Shown: positions 27,402 through 37,360 of the stretch, in pieces
Numbering within the stretch: the stretch's first letter is position 1
How the letters are laid out: each line of letters opens with the position of its first letter
Assembly: GCF_001310815.1 (NCBI RefSeq)
Contig: NZ_BAZK01000008.1
Span: 124,001-188,000, forward strand
DNA from: Pseudovibrio denitrificans JCM 12308
GTDB lineage: Bacteria > Pseudomonadota > Alphaproteobacteria > Rhizobiales > Stappiaceae
Length of the DNA stretch: 64,000 nt
Reading direction: 5' to 3'
Position numbers and translations under genes: made by a program
The notes under the pieces: generated by a model
What the model was told of the DNA's origin: nothing
Seen by the model: only the letters and a program-made list of their open reading frames with translations
Databases searched by the model: none

Positions 27402-28124
27402 TTAATGCTCCCCTATACGGCGATACCACTCTGAAACATTCTTAAGTTTCACATATTCTTCGCCTCCAAAACTTGAGGGATTTAATAGGAAGTTCTCTCC
27501 TTTTTCTCTCCATAATTTAACAGATGACACCCCATTTGATGCCACGACATAAAATACACGTTGATCTTTCAAAACATCGAGCGCACGGTCAAATTCTTTT
27601 TGATTTATAGCAATAGGAATGTTCAGAAGGTTTGCGTTTGCCAAAGCTTCAATAGAACTAATTGCAGCGCTAAGTTTTCTAGCTTGTAATAGTTCCTGAC
27701 TAGAATAAAATCTCCCATTTACATTATGAGATACACCATCCACTTTAGGCACATTAGTTACTTGCTCTACTTTTTGAGTAGCGTTGGTTTCCAGTGGAGA
27801 TGACAGAACTATATATGAGTACCCAACAAGTATTATCATAATAAACACAGGCGTACCCAGCAATATACTCGCAGCAAAAGGTACTTCTTTAAACTGAGTA
27901 GAGACATTTATCTTCTGAGTACTACGCCAAAAAGCAACTATAATTGTAATCGCCAATACGATTATAACTATAGAAAGCGTCAATCGTTCTGATATGCGTA
28001 CGACCCAAGCAGCATTTATCATTTGTGCATTGTCTGCCAAGCTCTCAGCTCTTGCAAAGCTACATCCAAGCAATAAGCAAATTACAGATCTTAGAAACAC
28101 TACTACCCCCTTTAAATTACCCAA
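27402..28124 (-). CDS. Hypothetical membrane protein, AT-rich
   Basis: 240 residues, no family recognised. A signal-like N-terminus (VVVFLRSVICLLLGCSFARA) is followed by two membrane helices (about residues 47-66 IVIIVLAITIIVAF and 84-110 ILLGTPVFIMIILVGYSYIV) and a soluble C-terminal half. This half contains a helix-rich stretch (SAAISSIEALANANLL) and a small mixed fold ending in KNVSEWYRRIG. One base separates its stop from the downstream protease start, so the two are translationally linked. The pair could be a periplasmic proteolytic system with the membrane protein as anchor or regulator. That is inference only. Confidence 0.55.
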   Translation of the reverse strand: MGNLKGVVVFLRSVICLLLGCSFARAESLADNAQMINAAWVVRISERLTLSIVIIVLAITIIVAFWRSTQKINVSTQFKEVPFAASILLGTPVFIMIILVGYSYIVLSSPLETNATQKVEQVTNVPKVDGVSHNVNGRFYSSQELLQARKLSAAISSIEALANANLLNIPIAINQKEFDRALDVLKDQRVFYVVASNGVSSVKLWREKGENFLLNPSSFGGEEYVKLKNVSEWYRRIGEH

Positions 28125-28548
28125 GGGAACTATATGTCATATTACAACATAATCAAAGTATGACTTAACAACAACGTCTATCGCATACCTAATTACTACA
28201 TTCATAAAAATATCATATTTACAGAAACACCTGTTCACCAGAAGGAAGTTACTAAAAGTCATTAATCTACCGGGTTAAGTATTTCGCTCAACTGTTTGAG
28301 AGCTGATGCTCTGTAAACTCATATTTAGATGTAATTCACCTCTCAAGAACGATCAAAATGCTTTTTTACACTATGCACTCAGCAGCCCTATTTTCCCAAT
28401 CACCACTCCCCAAAACAACTTTGGCGCTGAGTGTCCGGATGTTGGCGTGATGTGTCCTTCCGGGTGGGGGACTCTCGTGTTTTATGGGGTCAGGAGAGCT
28501 GCCCGTCGGTGGTGAGGGGTGTTCTCCGTTCCCTAAAGCAACGACAGA
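28125..28548. other. Divergent intergenic region
   Basis: About 420 bases: AT-rich next to the membrane protein gene and more GC-rich near the autotransporter. No gene, terminator or repeat was identified. Confidence 0.4.
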
Positions 28549-30824
28549 ATGCCATCCATGAAACCTTACGTTCTTTTCAAAAGCATAACGGCCCTGCCGG
28601 TTCTCTTGCTACCTCATTCCCTTTTTGCGGGAGAAGTGCTTAACGATGGAACCGTTGTTGCTGAAAGCCCCACTGTGACAACACAGGTTTCAGTTGCCGA
28701 TGGCACCACATTGGAAGTTCAGTCTGGCGCTTCAGTGGAAGTGGGAACAGCCCATGCCATTATTGATGCGGTGGATGGAACCTCCATCACCGTGATCAAT
28801 GCGGGCAGCATCTCTACCACGCGCGATCTGTATGATGCGATCAACGCGCAAAACTCCACGCTGACGCTGGAAAACACCGGCCTCATTCATGGTCTGGAAG
28901 ATGCCATTGATGTTGGCAGTGCAGATCTGATCATCAACTCGGGCACCATACTGGGCGGGGATGAAGGCATCATCGCGCAGGACCGCATTGAGGAGCTCAT
29001 AAACTCCGGCAGCATCACGGGCCAGCAGGATGATGGCATTCAGGCAGAAAGCATCGGCAGCCTGACCAACAGCGGGTCGATTATCAGCGAGTCCGACGAT
29101 GGCATTCTGGTTTTGGGCGCGCAGGGTATTGGCAGCCTGATCAACTCCGGGATTATTTCCGCCGATGAAGAAGCCGTTGATGCAGACGCGCTGGGGTATT
29201 TTGAAAACACCGGCACAATCTCCGCCAGCAGAGATGTGATCTTAATCGATGGTGATGCGGGCACCATCATAAACCATGGCACGATCAACTCTGAATTTGG
29301 TGGGGGGTTCAACGTCTGGTCCGCCGACAGCGTGGTGAACACAGGCACCATCATCAGTAACGACGAAGGCATCTATCTGGACGGAGAAGACGGGTCCGGC
29401 CATGCCCGCAGCGTTTACAACTCAGGCACTATTGAAAGCCAAAACAGCGGCATTCGCGCCACCAGCATTGAGCGCCTGACGAACACGGGGAGCATCACCT
29501 CCCATTCCTCCGCAATCCGCATACATCACGGCACAATCGTCAACTCAGGCACCCTAACCGGAAGCCGGGAAGCTGCCGTTATCTTCACGCACGAAACCGA
29601 CGGGGATGCAACGCTGATCAACTCCGGCGTTATACAGAACGACTTTAGCCCAACCAACAGCGCCATCGAGTTTGGTCCAGTTGGGTCAAATCATCTGGTG
29701 CTTCAACCGGGATCAGTCATTATCGGAACCATCCTCTATGGAGGCGCCGGCAGTGCTCTGACGGTAGAAAACGGCCTTTCCATTGCCAACACCTTTATCG
29801 GCACGCCGCAGCAGGTTGAGGCGAACGGCGCCGCATTTGCGGTGAGCGGAAATCAGGTGGCCGTGGCTGACACAAGCGGCCTTGCAGCCGTGAACAACGC
29901 TTTTGTGGACCTGAGCGCCAGCATCTCCGATGGGGTGAATGCGCGGATCATGGCCAACCTATTTGACGGGGCAGGGGAGCAGGCGCCCCGAGCAGAGCCG
30001 CAGCGCCATTTCTGGATGTCCGCGTTTGGCGCAGGCAGCCGCTGGAAGGGCACCGGCGCAACCACTGACAACACGCACGGCTACGGCGGTATTCTGATGG
30101 GCCTTGATGGGCAGTTGAGTGAGGACCAGCTGCTGGGGGGCTTCATTGGCACCGCCTATGGCCGCACGGAAGTGAGCCACGACAGTCAGGAGACGGATAT
30201 CACCTCGTTTTATGGCGGACTTTATGGGCTGCAGCAGTTCGGTGCCCACTCTGTGAGCTTCGTGCTCACCGGTGGTTATTCCGACTATGACAGCGAACGC
30301 TCCGTCGCCAACAACACAGTGGCAACGGGCACAGAAACCGCCTCAGCCGACTACGGCGCCTGGTTCATCGCACCGGAAATCACTCTGGCAACTGAGCTGT
30401 CCGTGCTGGAGCAAACCGTGCTGCCGTCACTCACCCTGCGCTATGCCGGAGCGGCGATCCAGAGCTTTTCCGAGAGCGGCTCTGAGGGCAACCTCTCCGT
30501 GGATGAGCGGGCGCTGCATGAGTTCACCGGCCGCGCCCAACTCACCGCGCGCGCGTATGAGGGGACCGCGTTCTCTCTGGATGCCTTCATCGCCGTTGAG
30601 GGGCGTCTCTCACGAGGGGACGACAACCTCACCGGCGCTCTGCTGGGGCAGGATATCGGCTTTGTGCTGGATGACAAAGACGAAGCCCTGCGCGGCACCA
30701 TCGGCTTCAACGCAGGTGGGCAGATTACACCCTCCACCCGCTGGTTTGCCCGCGCAGAAGCCGCTACCGGCAGCGATGTTGATGTCCACGGCGAAGGCAG
30801 GCAGGCTTTCTCATCAGCTTCTGA
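28549..30824 (+). CDS. Autotransporter (type V secretion) with beta-helix passenger, one frame break
   Basis: About 758 residues after repair. Signal peptide (start of MKPYVLFKSITALPVLLLPH, then SLFA). The passenger, about residues 30-420, is built of repeated SLTNSGSI/INSGTI-type rungs, typical of a right-handed beta-helix. The outer-membrane beta-barrel covers about residues 485-758 (HFWMSAFGAGSRWKG onward). In the unrepaired frame the protein ends ASEELAATPSP and overlaps the AraC gene. Restoring one base near 30799 gives a C-terminus QAGFLISF ending in Phe at TGA 30822-30824, as autotransporter barrels require. It is exported to the cell surface, probably in adhesion or host contact; no protease or lipase motif is visible in the passenger. 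Confidence 0.82.
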
Positions 30825-30835
30825 AGAGTTGGCTG

Positions 30836-31882
30836 CTACGCCTTCTCCTTAGCAGCACGGCGAAATTTTGAGGGCGTTTGATCCGTCCAGCGCTTGAACG
30901 ACCTACGAAAGGCGCGTTCTTCAGAATAGCCAAGCATATGCGCGATGCTGCTGATGGTAAGATCCGGGTTGGCGAGCAGCTGCTTGGCGTTCGCCAGCCG
31001 AACATCCTCCAGCATCTCCCGAAGCTCCGCCCCATTGCGGCTGACAATGCGCTGCAAACTGCGCAGGCTCATATTCAACCGCTGCGCCAGCGCAGGCGCG
31101 CCATACTCGGCCAGGGCTGCATTCTCACAGATGGCATCATAGACCCTCTGCAGCTCCTCAGACTGCATCTCCGGCTTCTCAAGATCCTTATGCAGACGAT
31201 CAAGGTGCGCGCGGGCATAGTCATAGAGCGGTTTTGACGGCAGACGGCTTGGCGATTTCAACGCCTCATTCGCCAGCAAAAACCCATTGCTTGGCTGTTC
31301 AAACAGAACTGTTACGCCAAAATACTCTTCATAAAGGTGCAGTGGAACCAGAGGCTTATGCATAAAGCTCACCTGCTGCACATGGCAGGCAACGCCATAA
31401 AACTCTTCCACCATCCGAAAGAGCAGAGCACAGCCCAGTTCTGCCGTTATGCCTCGGTCCAGCGCATCCATGGGATGGCGCAGTTGAACCCGTGTCGTCA
31501 CCTCTGAGCTTTCAAAACCAAAGGACAACCGATCGGACAGGACGGACTGGTACTGCACAAGCACCTCCAACCCTTCCCTGAAGGTCGGCGCAAACTCCAG
31601 GGCAGAGCTGACGAACCCAAGCGCTGAGAAGGGTGTCACCTTGGCCAGATCCAGCGAGAACGCCTCATTTGGCAGGGACTCTGCCATCAGGTTCATGATC
31701 TTGGGAAAGGTTTCTTCATGCAGGCGCGCGTCAGCAGCAAGCAGCTGTACCGGGTCCAGATCCAGCTTGCTCAGGATCTCCTGAAGTGGGACACCTCTGG
31801 AGATAGCATAACTCGCAATATGCGAGGCAACACTGCCCATCGTTTTTGATTGTATCAAGCCCGTCGTATTCTGCATGCCCAA
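30836..31882 (-). CDS. AraC-family regulator with Arabinose_bd-type N-terminal domain
   Basis: 348 residues of the OruR/ArgR-like subgroup. The long N-terminal domain about residues 25-205 (GVPLQEILSKLDLDP, EAFSLDLAKVTPFSALGFVS) is followed by a C-terminal AraC HTH pair (LAQRLNMSLRSLQRIVSRNG; ISSIAHMLGYSEERAFRRSF, KRWTDQTPSKFRR). Convergent with the autotransporter, and 12 bases separate the repaired autotransporter stop from its own stop. Target and ligand unknown. Confidence 0.88.
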   Translation of the reverse strand: MGMQNTTGLIQSKTMGSVASHIASYAISRGVPLQEILSKLDLDPVQLLAADARLHEETFPKIMNLMAESLPNEAFSLDLAKVTPFSALGFVSSALEFAPTFREGLEVLVQYQSVLSDRLSFGFESSEVTTRVQLRHPMDALDRGITAELGCALLFRMVEEFYGVACHVQQVSFMHKPLVPLHLYEEYFGVTVLFEQPSNGFLLANEALKSPSRLPSKPLYDYARAHLDRLHKDLEKPEMQSEELQRVYDAICENAALAEYGAPALAQRLNMSLRSLQRIVSRNGAELREMLEDVRLANAKQLLANPDLTISSIAHMLGYSEERAFRRSFKRWTDQTPSKFRRAAKEKA

Positions 31883-32146
31883 ATCTATATGCGCTTCGAA
31901 ACCTTAGTGATTTTTACTATGCACCCTGCGCAATTGCCATCCTAAACTGACGCTTTTCGCAGGTTCTTGAGCAGCGGGTGAGGGTGTACTGATAGGTCGC
32001 TCAAAACCGCCTCCACCGTGTAGCCGGCGGGCGCACGTTTCTTGGGATATTCCTGTCGTAAATTATTGAGATGTGAACAATACACACTAAGATAGCAGGA
32101 TTGCTTTAGTCTTGTGCTGCCACACATCTTAAATTTGCGAGCCCCA

Positions 32147-32419
32147 ATGGATAGAATTATCCGTTACATCATAGTGTTTATGTTCATTACGGTACTTGGT
32201 GGTGGTTTCATATTGCTTTGGTTACTGGGTGGTACTGTGATTGACCAAAAAGTAGAGGCTGGTAAGTACTTTTTTGAGTTCAAGAACCAAAAAAATGTTT
32301 GGGTTGAAACGACTGCCTTTTGGTACTGGACCGAGAGCATTCATAACTTCATACATCTTTTTGGAACGATCATCTTTTTATGTTTCGCCGGATGGCAATA
32401 CTTTACAGATACGGAGTAG
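32147..32419 (+). CDS. Small two-helix membrane protein
   Basis: 90 residues from ATG 32147. Two predicted membrane helices (IIVFMFITVLGGGFILLWLL and FIHLFGTIIFLCFAGWQYF) flank a short polar loop rich in Lys, Glu and aromatic residues. No family recognised. The frame is well preserved and the composition is protein-like, but it stands alone between two regulator genes. Confidence 0.5.
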   Translation: MDRIIRYIIVFMFITVLGGGFILLWLLGGTVIDQKVEAGKYFFEFKNQKNVWVETTAFWYWTESIHNFIHLFGTIIFLCFAGWQYFTDTE

Positions 32420-32482
32420 ATGTCTTCGCCATAAGATCGACGATCTGATTTCATTGAGCTCTGGAATGCTTTGAAGCTCAAC

Positions 32483-33586
32483 TCATCGCGAGAAGGAGCG
32501 GAAGACTTCGTAGAGTTGGAAGAGTTGTTTCTGGGAGTTGATGCCCATTTTGTAGAGGGCTGACTTGAGCTGTTTGCGGACAGTGTCCAGCCGCACCGAT
32601 CTGTCTTGCGCGTAATCCTGCAGGGATGTGTTGGAAAGGACGGCACTGATGACATGGCTCTCCGCTTTGGAGAGGCGGAAAACGTCAGTTAGCTTCTCAA
32701 TCACAGCAGGGTCGGCATTGGCGGTTGCGCTGGTCATCATGATCTTCACGGCCAAATATTGTGCTGTTTCCAAGGACCCGTCGGACGCCTGCGGCTTTGG
32801 GTTGAACATCTGGATCAAATAAGTTGTCCCTGTGCGTTCATCCGTCAGGTTCACAATCGGCAGCCCACCCACCAGTGCGCTGATCTGAGCCTCTTCCAGT
32901 TTCTTGTTCTGCTTGCGATCGGAGCAGGAGATCCCGGTCTTCCTGAGCCTCAGGAACCCATGCTCCAATATCTCAAGGGCTCTTGGGTTGATGGAGTTGA
33001 TATCATACTGCGTAAAGATGATGAGCCCGAATGGCAGGTTTCCGGTAACAGAGTCCTTCAACGACAATCTCATCTCAAGGCTTCTGACCCTCTGCCGATA
33101 ATGCAGGGCTCTGCTGGCATGGGGGATCATGCTTTCAAACATTTTGCGCTGGAGGGGGGAAAACCCGTCTCCCGGATTAAGCGAAGACACACCAAACCAG
33201 CCAAAGTTATCGCCCTTGGTCAGGTTGGTTCCCATAAGGTCATAGACTTCGAACTTGGGAAGCAATTGATGTATGGGATTGGTTTTTAAGCCATATTCTG
33301 TCGTCATCTCAGCATCAGTGATGATCTGTCCGTATGGCGATCTGTTGACCCGGTCTATTCTGTAGTCATGAGCAAAATAGTTCTCAGTGTATTCCGGTTC
33401 AAAAGAAGGATCGATCCGCGCGACATAGTTCAACCGCTCCTCCGGCTTGGCAGCATCATAAGTGTAAAGATGCATTCCGGAAGCTCTCAGCAGATCACTG
33501 GCAGTAAGAAGTGCATCCTCGAACAACTCAGGGTGTTCAACGGCCTCGTAAAGCTGAGTAAGGAAGAGATCAAAGTCCTTTGTCAT
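32483..33586 (-). CDS. LuxR-type transcriptional regulator
   Basis: 367 residues from ATG 33586. A long N-terminal sensory region precedes a C-terminal LuxR-type HTH (about residues 300-360: VFRLSKAESHVISAVLSNTS, LQDYAQDRSVRLDTVRKQLK, ALYKMGINSQKQLF). The HTH is somewhat divergent from the GerE consensus but keeps TVRKQLKS and the KMG turn. The N-terminal part does not match the acyl-homoserine-lactone pocket consensus, so a quorum-sensing role should not be assumed. No linked target gene. Confidence 0.8.
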   Translation of the reverse strand: MTKDFDLFLTQLYEAVEHPELFEDALLTASDLLRASGMHLYTYDAAKPEERLNYVARIDPSFEPEYTENYFAHDYRIDRVNRSPYGQIITDAEMTTEYGLKTNPIHQLLPKFEVYDLMGTNLTKGDNFGWFGVSSLNPGDGFSPLQRKMFESMIPHASRALHYRQRVRSLEMRLSLKDSVTGNLPFGLIIFTQYDINSINPRALEILEHGFLRLRKTGISCSDRKQNKKLEEAQISALVGGLPIVNLTDERTGTTYLIQMFNPKPQASDGSLETAQYLAVKIMMTSATANADPAVIEKLTDVFRLSKAESHVISAVLSNTSLQDYAQDRSVRLDTVRKQLKSALYKMGINSQKQLFQLYEVFRSFSR

Positions 33587-34126
33587 GGATATGCAATATG
33601 TAAACAGCAATGATTCGCGCAGCAATCGATAAACTTACCGTAGCGGATAGCAAGTAAACATCAAATAGCATTTAAGTAGAACTACCAGTTCTTATCGCAA
33701 CAGAGAGGCACTGGTTCTGAAAGATGATCACATACCTCTCTTTTGAGCGCGCGCGAAGGCTGAGCCTTTTTCTTTAACAAGCCCCCATTTGAGGAATGTT
33801 TTGCACCTCAGGCTTTCCCTAGCATGGCCTCAGGCTGATTACATTTTCTAAGCAATCACTGTGTTTCGTGGCCATGAAGCAAGCCACACATCAGCCGATT
33901 TATCCTGGACTTGGGTAAGTTCAGTGAAGAGATGATGCGGGCACGGCCAAGGCCATTGCAGGTCTCTTCAACAGAGCCGCCCAAACCAGATTCAGCATTG
34001 ATTTAACAGTTATGGGGGGAAGGGAATACTCGAATGTATAGTTCGTAACTTATTGTATTTATATTTGAAATTCATACCAAGCAGAGATGACGATTAAACC
34101 AGAATCTAATCTAAGTCATTTGCTTT
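33587..34126. other. Intergenic region
   Basis: About 540 bases with no supported gene. AT-rich near 34030-34070. Short degenerate hairpins only. Confidence 0.4.
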
Positions 34127-34163
34127 AAAACAGCTCGCAAGCCTCCATCGCGAGCTGTTTTTT
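34127..34163 (-). terminator. Bidirectional intrinsic terminator after the MFS gene
   Basis: AAAACAGCTCGC, 11-base loop, GCGAGCTGTTTTTT. The stem sits directly after the MFS stop (34165-34167) and has T-runs on both strands. Confidence 0.8.
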
Positions 34164-34164
34164 G

Positions 34165-35379
34165 TTACACAAAGCGCAGTGGCTTAAGCTGCTTTGTCAG
34201 CGGCAAGGGGGAGGGAGGCCTGATCGTTTTGGGCGCGGCGCAGGGCATGGTGGCTTCCAAGGCAGCGAGGGCAACGATGAGGTAGAGCAGCGGGGCAGTG
34301 CCCAGTTCCACGATCATCCAGCCTGCAATCAGCGGAAAGCCGAAGATGCCGATGAAGTAAGTCAGCGCGAACAGCTGTAAGGTTTGCGGCACCAGATCTT
34401 CCTGCGCATCATTGGCGGCCATAGCTGCCAGCACCGGATAAGAGGCACCATATCCAACCCCAAACAGGATCGCGACTACGATGTAAGCCGGAACGCTGGC
34501 CCCTGAAAACGCAAAGAGCAGAACGCTGCCAGCCATCACATATTGCAGGGCTGCGATGGTCATGTAGGGCTGCGTGCCGCCTTTGAACTTGGCCAGCGCC
34601 ACACGGCAGATGACAACGGTGATGGTGTAGGCGAGGAAGAAGTGAGCGTAGTCGAGCCCTCTGGCATCGGCAAACACCGTCTGGAAGTTGTTCATTCCCG
34701 CAAACACGCTGGCGCCGAGGCACACCATGATAATCGGCAGAACCGCTTTGCCCTTCAAAATGCGGCCCACATAGCCAAGGCTGAGGCGAGATCTGGCCTC
34801 AGGTCCCGGATTGATGGCATGTCGGCGCACAGGCGCAACCAGCACAAAAAACAGCAGGGCACTGAGAACGCACAGACCGGAGGTGATGAGAAACGCATCC
34901 GCAATGGTGCCACCTGCCGCTTCAATCTGGGAGGCCATAACAGGTGAGAGCCCAAAGCCAACCATCAGAACCACTGAGTGCAAAGCAAAGTAGCGGATAC
35001 GCTCGTCCGCTGTCACAAGCCGGGTCAGCACAACCGGTGCCAATGAATAGGTAAGCCCCCAACCCGCTCCCAGCAACAAGCTGGCGAGGACGACCATTGC
35101 GTTCACTCCATCCGCCACAGCAAACAGCGCGAGAGCGGCAGCGATGGCTAGGCAGGCGAGCCCAAGGGTGACCACACGGCCAAACCAGTCTGACAGGTGA
35201 CCGGAGAAGTACACGGCGATCAACGTGGAAACGGTTGCCACCAGCAAGATGAGGCCGACGGCTTTCTCATTGGCGCCGAATGTGTCGAACAGCCGTGGGA
35301 GCATGAAGGTCAGGCCATAAGCTCCCGCTTGCAGCAGCACGGCCAATAGATAAACGACAAATGTCAGAGTGCGAGACAT
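34165..35379 (-). CDS. MFS-family transporter
   Basis: 404 residues with about 12 membrane helices and the MFS motif-A-like loop GHLSDWFGRVVTLG between helices 2 and 3. The two halves are separated by a polar loop near residues 185-210 (APVRRHAINPGPEARSR). The ATG at 35379 is chosen over one five codons upstream because GAGGTG precedes it at good spacing. It should be a secondary carrier in the inner membrane. The substrate cannot be deduced; sugar or drug efflux types are both possible. It is a single-gene unit closed by an intrinsic terminator. Confidence 0.85.
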   Translation of the reverse strand: MSRTLTFVVYLLAVLLQAGAYGLTFMLPRLFDTFGANEKAVGLILLVATVSTLIAVYFSGHLSDWFGRVVTLGLACLAIAAALALFAVADGVNAMVVLASLLLGAGWGLTYSLAPVVLTRLVTADERIRYFALHSVVLMVGFGLSPVMASQIEAAGGTIADAFLITSGLCVLSALLFFVLVAPVRRHAINPGPEARSRLSLGYVGRILKGKAVLPIIMVCLGASVFAGMNNFQTVFADARGLDYAHFFLAYTITVVICRVALAKFKGGTQPYMTIAALQYVMAGSVLLFAFSGASVPAYIVVAILFGVGYGASYPVLAAMAANDAQEDLVPQTLQLFALTYFIGIFGFPLIAGWMIVELGTAPLLYLIVALAALEATMPCAAPKTIRPPSPLPLTKQLKPLRFV

Positions 35380-35738
35380 GCACGGGCACCTCAAATAATC
35401 GTGTTTGAAAAGCAGGCGCGGATCAAACTCTCTTGATCTGAGCCACCTTTGCTTCTGGCAGGCACACTAAGCGCACGATTGGCACTTCAAAAGAACCAGT
35501 AAATGTAAATACTGAGGAACCAGTTAGACTGATCGCTTATCACCTCCACGCGCGCACCTCATGCAATAACTCTTACATTGCAATGAGTTACCGAAATATC
35601 GCTCGACGTACTCCAGTTACCCTGAGATTTTATCGATTCCATTGACGCACCGTTCGCCCTGAAACCATCCCGTTATTTGGGAAAACCGCAGAGTACTCCA
35701 GAATAAGAGCAGTCCCGGAAGTGACATGGAGCTCATGG
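35380..35738. other. Divergent intergenic region
   Basis: About 360 bases between the MFS gene and the effector gene, holding both promoters. No other gene was supported. Confidence 0.4.
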
Positions 35739-37360
35739 ATGCCTAAGACGAAGAAGGAACAAGACAAAACCTCCAGTGACCCGAAAGTGGTGAAGTGGAT
35801 CAACGCGGTGTCAAAGCTCCTGCACATCAATCAGGAGGAAGCGAGTGCTAGGGGTGGTTCCAATGGTGATGATACGAACCACCTGGAAAGACCACAGGGC
35901 AACGGCATCTCACTGGAGCCTGATGTGCCTACTCAGGACACGACACCTCCTGAGACGCAGATCCTAGATCTCACACCAGAGATCAAAAAAGCACAGACTA
36001 AGTTCGAGGCCTACAAAAAGCGCCGGAACATCTTCAAGGATGTGAATGATCTGGAGTCTTCGACAAATTCGTCAAATCCACCGCAGAATTTCTGGACAAG
36101 GCCAGCGACCTGAACAAGCAGCAAGATGTTTCCGGTGCTATCGACTCTTTGGACAATGCAACCCTGACGATGAAGGAAGTCGAAAAGATCTATGCCCGCG
36201 GTGTTGACTCTGCATGTATACTGCTACACCGAAAACAGGAACTGGCAGACATTCGAGCCCGTTTGAAGTTCCTCAACAGCTTTGATCTGGAAGGATTTTC
36301 TGAACAACGACAGAGAGAAGCTCCTCGTTTCGCCGAGTTCGTCAAAACCAATGCAGATAAAGCAGAGGCACAGCTGAAAGCTGGTGAAATCAAAGCCAGC
36401 CGGGATACCTTTGTAACACTGCATACCTATCTGGATACGCTGGAGCGGATACTCAAGGAAAAACCATCAAAGGAAACTCAAAAGCCGCGCAAGGAAATCA
36501 CGGTTAAAGCTTATACCGGCGACAACTCGGTAGCTGGGGCACAGGAAATACTGACTGAACTGAATAGATTGTATGAGGAGCAGCGCAAGATCCCGTACAC
36601 GGATAAAGAAGCCTACGCACAGAGCAGGGAAAAAATAGCGGCTCAAAGAGAGTTGCTCAAAAACCCTGATCACCGGATCAACAATGCTGACCGTGATGGA
36701 ATCTTTACTCAGTTTGAGCCTCTGGGCGAGGATGGCAAGTCTGTTCTTGATAGCGGCGAGTACGAGAAAGCCGGAAACAAGATCCACTTGAGCGTCCAGA
36801 TGGGTCAGCTGGAGCAAGCCGGTAACGTCCTGACACCCCTTTTGCTCTCACCAGATAATCCTTTCCTTTCGTTCAAAGTCACCAACATGGACGGAGCAGT
36901 GGCGGCCTTTAAAGATGACGAGAAGCAGTATTCCGCTGATACGCCTGAAGCCAAAGCCAAGCTGGCAGAGCAAAAAGCGTACTTTGATCGGGTCACCCAG
37001 GGAGCGCAGATCACGCTTTATCCGTACACCAAGGACACAAGCTATCCTGATGGCGCGGAGGACTTCGGCTTCTTCCTGAAACTGCTGGAACAGGAACTGG
37101 CAGCCGCCGGAATCCAGCCGGGCAAAAACCCGGATTCAGATGCCAGCCTCGAAGGCCTGAGCTTTGCAACCTTCCGCAACGAAGAAGGCTCACGCGGTGT
37201 TGGCGTGGATGATGAAGATCAGCTTGAAGAGAACCGCAAGATGCTTCGCAGCAAGCCGTTTTATCAGGCCCTCACCAACAAGGATTACAAGCCCGAAAAA
37301 CCTGAAGAGAGCCCACCATCTCAGCAAGACGACCCTGAGAGTAGGAAGAGTGCCCGATAA
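35739..37360 (+). CDS. OspF/SpvC/HopAI1-family type III effector (phosphothreonine lyase), long N-terminal extension, one frame break
   Basis: About 540 residues after one-base repair near 36055 (FKDVNDLE then VFDKFVKS). The C-terminal 220 residues match the phosphothreonine-lyase family. In the repaired numbering GNKIHLSV gives K348 and H350, FKVTNM gives K380, FDRVTQGAQITLY gives R418 and Y428, and FRNEEGSRG gives R480 and R486. These correspond to SpvC K104, H106, K136, R148, Y158, R213 and R220 with almost the same spacing, apart from an insertion of about 26 residues before R418. Known members are injected by type III secretion and remove phosphate from pThr in host MAP kinases by beta-elimination. 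The N-terminal 310 residues are hydrophilic, partly coiled-coil and unknown. Known family members are only about 240 residues. Confidence 0.83.

Noticed and set aside
28306..28643. Short plus-strand open frames before the autotransporter
   Set aside because: They overlap the promoter and signal-peptide region in other frames and lack protein-like composition.
32483..33586. Quorum-sensing LuxR receptor
   Set aside because: The N-terminal domain lacks the recognisable acyl-homoserine-lactone pocket pattern and no luxI-type synthase gene is nearby.
33587..34163. Small RNA gene ending at the strong terminator at 34127-34163
   Set aside because: The hairpin lies directly after the MFS stop codon and serves that gene. 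No clear promoter at a fixed distance on the plus strand was found.
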